This document shows positions 35,532-42,164 of a DNA stretch of 64,000 nucleotides, one piece after another. The translations under genes and the position numbers were made by a program. Within the stretch, counting starts at the first letter, position 1. The number at the start of each line of letters is the position of its first letter. Below the pieces are notes generated by a model. That model did no database searches, was not told the DNA's origin, and worked only from the letters and a program-made list of their open reading frames with translations. Location: positions 4,526,001 through 4,590,000 of the forward strand of contig NZ_CP049919.1 in assembly GCF_015624425.1 (NCBI RefSeq), given 5' to 3'. The DNA is from Roseateles sp. DAIF2. GTDB taxonomy: Bacteria > Pseudomonadota > Gammaproteobacteria > Burkholderiales > Burkholderiaceae_C.

Positions 35532-35948
35532 ATGAACCACGCTGCCCTCGAACAAGTCCACACCCAGCCCGACCCCTACGCGCCCTACCTGCTGTCGCAG
35601 GCGATCCGCGCCGGCGGCTTCCTCTTCGTCTCCGGCCAGGCCGGCGTCGGCGACGACGGCCGCATCGTCGGAGCCTCCGGCGACTTCGATGCCCAGGCCG
35701 ACCAGGCCTTCCGCAACCTGCGCCGCGCGCTGGAGGCCGGCGGCTCCAGCCTGCGGCGCGTCGTCAAGGTCACGATCTTCCTGACCGCGATGGCCGAGAA
35801 CTTCCCCAAGATCGTCGAGCTGCGTCGCCGCTGGTTCTCCGCGCCCTACCCGGCCGACACCATCGTCGAGGTCAAGGCCCTGTACTCGCCCGAGGCGATG
35901 ATCGAGATCGAGGCGATCGCGCTGCCCGAAACGGAGCAAGCACGATGA
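35532..35948 (+). CDS. ridA: RidA-family enamine/imine deaminase
   Basis: This 138-aa protein has the RidA core: AGGFLFVSGQAGVGDDGRIV, QADQAFRNLRRALEAGGSSL, VVKVTIFLTAMAENFPKIVE and YPADTIVEVKAL. RidA proteins hydrolyse reactive enamines/imines produced by PLP enzymes. The C-terminal active-site region normally reads PARTxVEV; here it is YPADTIVEVK, lacking the usual Arg (PAR to PAD), which marks members of the Rid2-7-like subfamilies that may not have deaminase activity. It overlaps the flavin oxidoreductase start by 4 bp. The two may act on the same nitrogenous intermediate. Confidence 0.85.
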   Translation: MNHAALEQVHTQPDPYAPYLLSQAIRAGGFLFVSGQAGVGDDGRIVGASGDFDAQADQAFRNLRRALEAGGSSLRRVVKVTIFLTAMAENFPKIVELRRRWFSAPYPADTIVEVKALYSPEAMIEIEAIALPETEQAR

Positions 35949-37063
35949 GCGCGCCCACCAACGCCCATGCCGATTCACTGTTCGCGCCGCTGGCCCTGGG
36001 CGGCATGAGCCTACCGAACCGCCTGGCCGTCGCGCCGATGACCCGCATCAGCGCCAGCCCCGAGGGCCTGGCCACGCCCGAGATGGCGCGCTACTACCGG
36101 CGTTTCGCCGCCGGCGGCTTCGGCCTGGTGATCAGCGAGGGCATCTACACCGACCAGGCCTGGTCGCAGGCCTATGCCGGCCAGCCGGGCCTCAGCGACG
36201 GGCCCCAAGCCGCTGCCTGGCGGCCGGTGGTGCAGGCGGTGCAGGCCGCCGGTGGGCGCATGGTCGCGCAGCTGATGCATGCCGGGGCGCTGGCCCAGGG
36301 CAACCGCTTTCGCGCCGACACGGTCGCGCCCTCGGCGCTGCGGCCCGTCGGCACGCAGATGGGCGCCTACCGCGGCAGCGGCCCCTACCCGGAGCCGCGC
36401 GCGATCGGCGAGGCCGAGATCCGCGCGGCGATCGACGGCTTCGCCGACGCCGCGCGGCGCGCCATCGAGTCCACCGGCTTCGACGGGCTGGAGATCCACG
36501 GCGCCAACGGCTATCTGCTGGACCAGTTCCTGACCGGCCACAGCAACCGCCGCGGCGACGGCTGGGGCGGCGCCAGCTTGGAGCAGCGCGCGCGGCTGAG
36601 CCTCGAGGTGGTGGACGCGGTGCGCCGCGCGGTCGGCCCCGGCGTGCCGCTGGGCCTGCGCCTCTCGCAGGCCAAGGTGAACGACTTCCACCACCGCTGG
36701 CCCGAGGCCGAAGCCGGCGCGGCGCGCCTGTTCGCGCGCCTGGCCGAGGCGGGCCAGCTGGACTATCTGCACATCACCGAGCCCGAGGCCTGGCGCCCGG
36801 CCTTCGCCGAGGGCGGCGCGAGCCTGGTGCAGCTGGCGCGTCGCCATGCGCCGGGGCTGCCCGTCATCGCCAACGGCGGCCTGCATGAGCCCGCGCGGGC
36901 GCGCCAGCTGCGCGCGGACGGCGCCGCGCTGATCGCGCTGGGCCGCGGCGCGCTGGCCAATCCGGACTGGCCGCGGCGCGTCGCCGCCGGTGCCGAGCCG
37001 CGGCCCTTCGACCCGGCGCTGCTGGCGCCGCTGGGCAATCTCAAGGAAACCGAGCTGGCATGA
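35945..37063 (+). CDS. NADH:flavin oxidoreductase, Old Yellow Enzyme family
   Basis: The 372-aa protein is an FMN TIM-barrel ene-reductase. Visible blocks are LFAPLALGGMSLPNRLAVAP, GGRMVAQLMHAGALAQGNRF, the catalytic region FDGLEIHGANGYLLDQFLTG with HSNRR, and the phosphate-binding end IANGGL/ALIALGRGALANPDWP. The FMN-binding and HGANGYL motifs are intact. It would reduce activated double bonds with NAD(P)H or oxidise an amine-related substrate. Its start overlaps the ridA stop (ATGA). Its stop codon directly abuts the stop codon of a short minus-strand remnant at 37064. Confidence 0.9.
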   Translation: MSAPTNAHADSLFAPLALGGMSLPNRLAVAPMTRISASPEGLATPEMARYYRRFAAGGFGLVISEGIYTDQAWSQAYAGQPGLSDGPQAAAWRPVVQAVQAAGGRMVAQLMHAGALAQGNRFRADTVAPSALRPVGTQMGAYRGSGPYPEPRAIGEAEIRAAIDGFADAARRAIESTGFDGLEIHGANGYLLDQFLTGHSNRRGDGWGGASLEQRARLSLEVVDAVRRAVGPGVPLGLRLSQAKVNDFHHRWPEAEAGAARLFARLAEAGQLDYLHITEPEAWRPAFAEGGASLVQLARRHAPGLPVIANGGLHEPARARQLRADGAALIALGRGALANPDWPRRVAAGAEPRPFDPALLAPLGNLKETELA

Positions 37064-37158
37064 TCAGCGGCGCCGGCGCCACCACAGCCAGGCGCCGCTG
37101 AAGCCCAGGGCGAACAGGGTCAGGCCGATGGCGGTCAGGTGCGACGGGCCGCCTGCGA
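37064..37158 (-). pseudogene. C-terminal transmembrane tail of a possibly disrupted gene
   Basis: On the minus strand this stretch encodes a Gly-Pro-Ser-His lead, one strongly hydrophobic helix (LTAIGLTLFALGFSGAWLWW) and RRRR before a TGA at 37066-37064. The frame has the high GC third-position bias of the host genes. Continuing upstream it merges into the 3' end of the serine-hydrolase homologue in another frame with no start in evidence. It looks like the end of an inner-membrane or C-terminally anchored protein whose 5' part was lost when the segment at 37.16-41.4 kb arrived. It is too short for a family assignment. Confidence 0.4.
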
Positions 37159-38868
37159 TCAGCTCCTCAGCTTGCGGAACTCCAGATGCCGCACCCCATC
37201 GACCATCACCTGGAAACCCGTCACGACCCCGTTCTTGCGGACGAACTGCACGCCGCTGAGGAAGGCCTTGTTGCCGTGGAACAGGTCCGCGTGGACGGGC
37301 TCGAAACTCACCGACCCGGCATGCAGGTTCCTGGCGCTCAGCACACCCTGGTTCTCCTCGAACTCGTAGCTGGTGTTGAGTTCCTTGGAGAAGTAGCTTC
37401 CCGTGAACTGGGCCAGCTCGCTCTTTGAATAGGTGGCCGGCCGATACGACTCGAACACCATCGGATCGCTGCCGGTCACGGAGTAGTGCATCTGCCGGCC
37501 ATGCTTCCCCTCGACAAACTTGAGCAGCAGCGTGTCGTCCCCCTCGACCTTCATCTGAAACACGGTATCGCTCAAGGGAATCAGCTCGTTGTGCACCGCT
37601 CCCCCGACCCGGTTGTAATGCAGCACATTGCCTTTCATGTGCAGCACCGAGGCCACGGAAGCCTTCGCATTCCAGAACTTGCCCTCGTATTTCTGCAGTT
37701 CCGCCGGGCTCATCTTCACGCCTTCGATCTTGGTGTAGTCGATCGTCTCGGGTTCGGGGAAAGCGCCTGGCAGAAATTGATAGGCCACGTTCATGCCATA
37801 ACGGCCGTTGTACCCGCCGCCGGAACCGAGGGTGATCACGGTCATGTCATGCCCCGGAAATCCGAAGAACACGCTCGTATAGCCACCGAAGCTGCCGGCC
37901 TGAAAGGTCTTGGGGATTCCTCGCTCCTGGCCGAAATGCTGCTGCCCATAGATGGAAACACCCGCCATGCCTCGGATCGGAGCCCCGTTGTCCAGTTTCA
38001 GCGGGGACTGGAGCTTGCTCGCGAGCTTGTGAGACCGGACATGCTGCCGCCAGGTCGTCATGTCGCGCAGGGACGAATACAGATTCATCATGCCCGCGGC
38101 ATTGCCTTCGCCCTGGCTGAGCTGGTATTTCCCGCTGCCATCAAGAGCATAGGGCGTCGCCAGATTCTCCAGGGAGGGGTTGGGCGCGGCAAGGAAGATG
38201 GTATTCACCATCCCCAAGGGATCGAATATCTGCGCCTTGCTGTAGGCCTCGAATGATTGCCCCGACACCACCTCGACGATCTTCTTCAGCAGCACGAAAC
38301 GGGTGTCGCCGCGCACAGAAAAGACCTCGCCCGGCGCAAAGTTCAAGCGCTTCTGGTGCTTGATGTAGTCCGGGATCTTGCCCACCTGGTCGACCTCCTT
38401 GGATCTCGAGCCGGTCAGGGCGTTGATGCCGCTATAGCTGTAGAGCCCATCGGTGGAGCTCAGCAAATGGTTGATGCTGATCTTCTTGCCGAAATCCGGC
38501 ACCTCCGGCAGATAGGTCCTGACATCATCGCTCAGCGACAGCTTGCCCTGATCCTCCAGATTCAGGATCGCAAAGGCGACGAATTCCCAGGCCTGCGCAT
38601 TCACATGGAATCTCGTATCCGCGGTCGCGGGCACCTTGTATTCCAGATTCGCCTGACCCACCACCTTCTGGAACACCAGTTTCCCGCCCTTGATGGCAGC
38701 GACCGCTAGCGCGGGTTTCCCGGCATGGCCGTACTCGGAAAAAATCTTGTCGATCGCCTGCTGCGCAGCCGGATCCAGACTGTTCTGCGCACGGACCAGT
38801 GGCGGCACCAGCATCAGGCCGCCAATGAGCAGCCATTTCATGCTCAACACCGAATTGGATATTTTCAT
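37159..38868 (-). CDS. secreted beta-lactamase-fold serine hydrolase homologue lacking catalytic motifs
   Basis: The 569-aa protein has a signal peptide (KWLLIGGLMLVPPLVRA) and a class C beta-lactamase/DD-peptidase-like domain at about residues 35-380, then a beta-rich C-terminal region (about 400-569). The fold is clear from LEYKVPATADTRFHVN, LEDQGKLSLSDDVRTYLPEV and FDPLGMVNTIF. All three catalytic motifs differ: the SxxK position reads A91-Q-A-W94, the YxN position reads V185-R-G187 and the HxG position reads Gln-Ala-Gly (in KTFQAGSFGGYTS). It is therefore probably non-enzymatic, for instance a ligand-binding or scaffold protein. It follows the NTF2-DJ-1 gene by 31 bp. Codon use is less GC-biased than in the host genes. 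Confidence 0.85.
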   Translation of the reverse strand: MKISNSVLSMKWLLIGGLMLVPPLVRAQNSLDPAAQQAIDKIFSEYGHAGKPALAVAAIKGGKLVFQKVVGQANLEYKVPATADTRFHVNAQAWEFVAFAILNLEDQGKLSLSDDVRTYLPEVPDFGKKISINHLLSSTDGLYSYSGINALTGSRSKEVDQVGKIPDYIKHQKRLNFAPGEVFSVRGDTRFVLLKKIVEVVSGQSFEAYSKAQIFDPLGMVNTIFLAAPNPSLENLATPYALDGSGKYQLSQGEGNAAGMMNLYSSLRDMTTWRQHVRSHKLASKLQSPLKLDNGAPIRGMAGVSIYGQQHFGQERGIPKTFQAGSFGGYTSVFFGFPGHDMTVITLGSGGGYNGRYGMNVAYQFLPGAFPEPETIDYTKIEGVKMSPAELQKYEGKFWNAKASVASVLHMKGNVLHYNRVGGAVHNELIPLSDTVFQMKVEGDDTLLLKFVEGKHGRQMHYSVTGSDPMVFESYRPATYSKSELAQFTGSYFSKELNTSYEFEENQGVLSARNLHAGSVSFEPVHADLFHGNKAFLSGVQFVRKNGVVTGFQVMVDGVRHLEFRKLRS

Positions 38869-38899
38869 GATTGCCTCGAATTGATTGGGTTGCTATCTG

Positions 38900-40066
38900 T
38901 CACTTGCCTTGCAGGGCCTCGATCACCTTGCTCGCCACGGATGCCGTGGACGAAGGATCCTGGCCGGTGATGAACTGGCCATCCACCACATAGAAATTCG
39001 TGCCGAACTCTTTGGCATGCACGAGATTGCCGCCATTCCTGGTGATCTCCGCATCGATGGAAAACGGGAAGGTCTTGTAGTACGCCGCGGTCTTGTTCTC
39101 GAAGGCATCCGGGTATCCGGTGATTTTTTTTCCCGAGTAGAGCGGCACGCCGGCGCTGTTCTTCAGATGGACGAGGCCGGCGGTGCCATGGCAGACCGCG
39201 GAAACAATGCCGCCATTGCGGTGGACGCCGGTAGCAATGGCCTGGATCTCGGCATTCTCGGCAACCCCGAACATCGCGGCCCCGCCGCCGCTGTAATAGA
39301 CCGCCTGGTAGTCACCCACCTTGATCTGTGCGGGCTTCAAGGTGTGCTTGAGCAGATTCATGAACTCGGCGTTGTACAAGTATTGCTTGTGCAGGCCGTC
39401 CGAGGTTTTGATATAGCCGATGGGAATGGCGCCTCCCTGCGGGCTGACAAAATCAACCGTATAGCCTTGCTTCTTGAAAACGTCGTAGGCCACGACGATC
39501 TCGTCGAAGTGGTTGGATGTATCGAGCTTCGTATTCCCATACGTATGCTGATTGGAGGTGATGAAGAGGATCTTCTTGTTCCGCTTCGGTGCCGCCTTCC
39601 AGGTGTAGCTCTTGTTGACGATCTTCCAGGCCCCTTCGTATTTCAGCAGCTGGAAAAAATCGATGAAGAGCCTGTCCCCGGGGGTCAATATCTCCACCTT
39701 GGCCATCGCCACCTCGTCCTCGACATCGACCGAGAGGATCCGGCCGACCCGGTTGAATTTCCCGTAGGCCGTGGCGTCCTTGATGTATTGCTCGCCGGAG
39801 CGCACCAGCAAGGTCTTGTCGCGGTTCACCGCATACAGCTTGAAGTCGGGATGGAAGGCCTTTCTCAATCGAATGGCATCGCCATTGGCCACGCCTTGCA
39901 TATAGTCTTCCAGGGTTTCTGAAATCTGCTCGGTGTCGGTCTTCTCGCTCTGCGCCGGCAGGCTCTGGGCAGCAGCGGATAGATGAAAGACCTGCAGGGG
40001 CAGGCATAGCAGCAGCCCCATCCGGATTATTTTTCGGAGGCCGCCAAGGAAACTGTATTGATCCAT
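38900..40066 (-). CDS. secreted NTF2-like / DJ-1-PfpI fusion protein
   Basis: This 388-aa protein has a signal peptide (GLLLCLPLQVFHLSAAAQ). Residues about 45-158 form an NTF2-like/putative lumazine-binding domain (ISETLEDYMQGVANGDAIRL, FIDFFQLLKYEGAWKIVNKS). Residues about 165-385 form a DJ-1/PfpI domain of the Hsp31/HchA type (KKILFITSNQHTYGNTKLD, VVAYDVFKKQGYTVDFVSPQ), with the nucleophile elbow AVCHG (Cys292-His293), SGKKITGYPDAFENKT and the TGQDPSS end motif. Hsp31-type proteins act as glyoxalases/deglycases or chaperones, normally in the cytosol, so a secreted form fused to NTF2 is unusual. The family motif GGHGxMxD is changed to GGGAAMFG. It lies between the AraC-type and dead-hydrolase genes on the same strand. 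Confidence 0.85.
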   Translation of the reverse strand: MDQYSFLGGLRKIIRMGLLLCLPLQVFHLSAAAQSLPAQSEKTDTEQISETLEDYMQGVANGDAIRLRKAFHPDFKLYAVNRDKTLLVRSGEQYIKDATAYGKFNRVGRILSVDVEDEVAMAKVEILTPGDRLFIDFFQLLKYEGAWKIVNKSYTWKAAPKRNKKILFITSNQHTYGNTKLDTSNHFDEIVVAYDVFKKQGYTVDFVSPQGGAIPIGYIKTSDGLHKQYLYNAEFMNLLKHTLKPAQIKVGDYQAVYYSGGGAAMFGVAENAEIQAIATGVHRNGGIVSAVCHGTAGLVHLKNSAGVPLYSGKKITGYPDAFENKTAAYYKTFPFSIDAEITRNGGNLVHAKEFGTNFYVVDGQFITGQDPSSTASVASKVIEALQGK

Positions 40067-40218
40067 TCATTACCCCAAAATTTTCAAAGTCGGATGACAG
40101 AGCCGACTGCCCGCCCCCGCCCATGCGGCCTGCATATCCCATGCAGGCGCTGGACCGGGGGTCGGATGAAAATTTATGGGATGCCGGGAGCGAGAAGCTC
40201 TCCGATCATGAATCCGAA

Positions 40219-40240
40219 CTCCGGATACATGATTCCGGAG
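40219..40240. promoter_or_regulatory. Inverted repeat upstream of the NTF2-DJ-1 gene
   Basis: CTCCGGA-N8-TCCGGAG is a perfect 7-bp inverted repeat in the 212-bp gap between the AraC-type gene and the NTF2-DJ-1 gene. It could be an operator for the regulator or a terminator-like stem after that gene; no T-run follows on either strand. Confidence 0.4.
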
Positions 40241-40278
40241 CATCTGGGAGGGGGAGAAGCGGCCCGAACCGGCCGGAA

Positions 40279-41343
40279 TCAAGCCCCGGCGGACAGCTCC
40301 ACCCGGTAGCTCGCCGGCGTCTTGCCGCAGATCTTCTTGAAGGCGGCGAAGAAGGTGGAGCTGGAATTGAAACCGCTGCGCTCGGCCACCTGCTCCATGG
40401 TCAGGCGCGGCTCCTTGAGCAGCAGGGTTCTCGCATGCGCGACGCGGAACTCGTTGACATAGTGGTTGAAGTTCTGCGCCAGCTTGTCATTCAGCACCTG
40501 GGATATCAGGATCTGCGAATGGCCGGTTTTCCGCGCCAACATGGCCAGGCTCAGGTTCGAATTCAGGAACAGCTGCTGCTCCTGCATGGCCTGGTTCAGC
40601 GAGGCCAGCAATTGTTGCGCCTCATCGTCGGCCAGTTTCCGGTTCTGGTATTTTTCCTTTTTCTGCTCTGCCGACGCCGCCTTCTCTTCCCTGAACAGGA
40701 TGAAGGTCATCACCGTGATATGCACGGTGAAGGTGAACGAGAGCGCCCCGACGATATAGGAGGTCAGGTGCGTACTCATATAGGCAATCAGGATCAGGCA
40801 GCTGCTCAGATAGACTCCGAGCAGAAGCACCGTCTGCCGCTTGCCGCCCTCATTCCCCTCCAGAAACAGTCGGCGGGATTTCCACAGCTGCCAGCCGGTC
40901 ATCACCAGATAGAGCAGCCAGTATTTATGGATGCCGCCGATCAAATGGCGCCAGATTTGCGGATGCTGCGAATAGGAAAACAGTACCCCGATGAATATCA
41001 GTCCCAGCGGCAGCGCGAGATGCAGATACCACCAGCGAGCGGCGGGTTTCTTCTGCTGCTCGGCCAAGTGGAAATGCACATACAGATAGGTCAGCGGCCC
41101 GATCAGCAGGCAGGCCGACAGCCCGAACTGGATGAACCAGAGCGCGGTGTCCGGGTAGAAATAGTAGATGGTCGACTTGCCGGTGCGCACGCTGACCGCC
41201 AGCAGCAGCAGCCCCAGGAAGATATTCGACAGGCCTTGTTGCCACGTTGCCCGCCGCGCCGAGACGAAGAAATAGGCCGCCAGCATGACGCCGTTCACCG
41301 CGCCCAGGGCGCTGAACAGGAAGAGGATCTGGCTTGAAATCAC
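40279..41343 (-). CDS. membrane-bound AraC-family transcriptional regulator
   Basis: The N-terminal 230 residues form about seven hydrophobic helices (ILFLFSALGAVNGVMLAAYF, LWFIQFGLSACLLIGPLTYL, WLLYLVMTGWQLW, VLLLGVYLSSCLILIAYMST). The C-terminal about 110 residues are an AraC helix-turn-helix (LSLAMLARKTGHSQILISQV, FRVAHARTLLLKEPRLTMEQ, AERSGFNSSSTFFAAFKKI, GKTPASYR). This membrane-sensor AraC type is frequent in Bacteroidetes and some gammaproteobacteria. It would sense an envelope signal and control the two secreted-protein genes downstream. A GTG at 41343 is used because the first helix begins right there; another GTG at 41394 adds 17 residues. Neither has a strong Shine-Dalgarno sequence. 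Confidence 0.85.
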   Translation of the reverse strand: MISSQILFLFSALGAVNGVMLAAYFFVSARRATWQQGLSNIFLGLLLLAVSVRTGKSTIYYFYPDTALWFIQFGLSACLLIGPLTYLYVHFHLAEQQKKPAARWWYLHLALPLGLIFIGVLFSYSQHPQIWRHLIGGIHKYWLLYLVMTGWQLWKSRRLFLEGNEGGKRQTVLLLGVYLSSCLILIAYMSTHLTSYIVGALSFTFTVHITVMTFILFREEKAASAEQKKEKYQNRKLADDEAQQLLASLNQAMQEQQLFLNSNLSLAMLARKTGHSQILISQVLNDKLAQNFNHYVNEFRVAHARTLLLKEPRLTMEQVAERSGFNSSSTFFAAFKKICGKTPASYRVELSAGA

Positions 41344-41459
41344 GGATCGGCCCGTCGGGGTTGGCTGCTGGCGAGCGCGAATCTTGCCATGCACGGGGGC
41401 AGGTCTTGCCCGGCATGGGGCCCCGACAAACCCTCCCCGCCTCCCCTGCCCGGTCGGCC

Positions 41460-42164
41460 CTAGACCATCAGCCGGTACCCCACGGCCGTCTCGGTCAGCA
41501 GATGTTTGGGCTGGGCCGGCAGCTCCTCCAGCTTCTGGCGCAGATTGCCCATGTAGACGCGCAGATAGTGGTTGTCCTCGACATGGCTGGGCCCCCAGAC
41601 CGCCTTCAGCAGCTGACGGTGCGTCAGCACCTTGCCGGCATGGGCGATCAGGTGGGTCAGCAGCCGGTATTCGATCGGGGTCAGGTGCACCGCTGCGCCC
41701 TCGCGCAGCACGCGGCGGGCGGCCAGATCCACCTCGACCGCGCCGAAGCGGAACAGGGTCTGGGCCGGCTGGCCGGCCGCGGCGGCGGCCTGGCTGCTGC
41801 GCCGCAGCGCCACGCGCACCCGCGCCATCAGCTCGCCAACGCCGAAGGGCTTGGTCAGGTAGTCGTCCGCGCCGGCATCCAGCGCGGCGATCTTGTCCTG
41901 CTCGTCGGCGCGGGCCGAGAGCACGATCACCGGCACGCCGGACCAGGCGCGCAGGTCCTTCAGGTAGTTCAGCCCGTCGTCGTCGGGCAGACCCAGGTCC
42001 AGGATGATCAGCTCGGGCCGGCGCGTGCCGGCATCGATCAGGCCCTGGCGTACCGTCTCACATTCATGCACCACCCAGCCCTCGGCCTCCAGGCCCAGGC
42101 GCACGAAGCGGCGGATGCTGGGCTCGTCCTCGACGATCAGCGCGGTGGGTTTGGGTTCGCTCAT
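41460..42164 (-). CDS. kdpE: two-component response regulator KdpE
   Basis: This 234-aa OmpR/PhoB-type regulator has a receiver domain with acidic residues VEDE at 11-14, phospho-acceptor Asp56 (ELIILDLGLPDDDG) and switch Lys in YLTKPFGVGEL. A winged-helix DNA-binding domain follows (LTPIEYRLLTHLIAHAGKVL, RQLLKAVWGPSHVEDNHYLR). It is the partner of KdpD, whose stop codon it overlaps by 4 bp. Phosphorylated KdpE activates the kdp promoter at low potassium. Its position at the end of the operon is normal. Confidence 0.95.
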   Translation of the reverse strand: MSEPKPTALIVEDEPSIRRFVRLGLEAEGWVVHECETVRQGLIDAGTRRPELIILDLGLPDDDGLNYLKDLRAWSGVPVIVLSARADEQDKIAALDAGADDYLTKPFGVGELMARVRVALRRSSQAAAAAGQPAQTLFRFGAVEVDLAARRVLREGAAVHLTPIEYRLLTHLIAHAGKVLTHRQLLKAVWGPSHVEDNHYLRVYMGNLRQKLEELPAQPKHLLTETAVGYRLMV

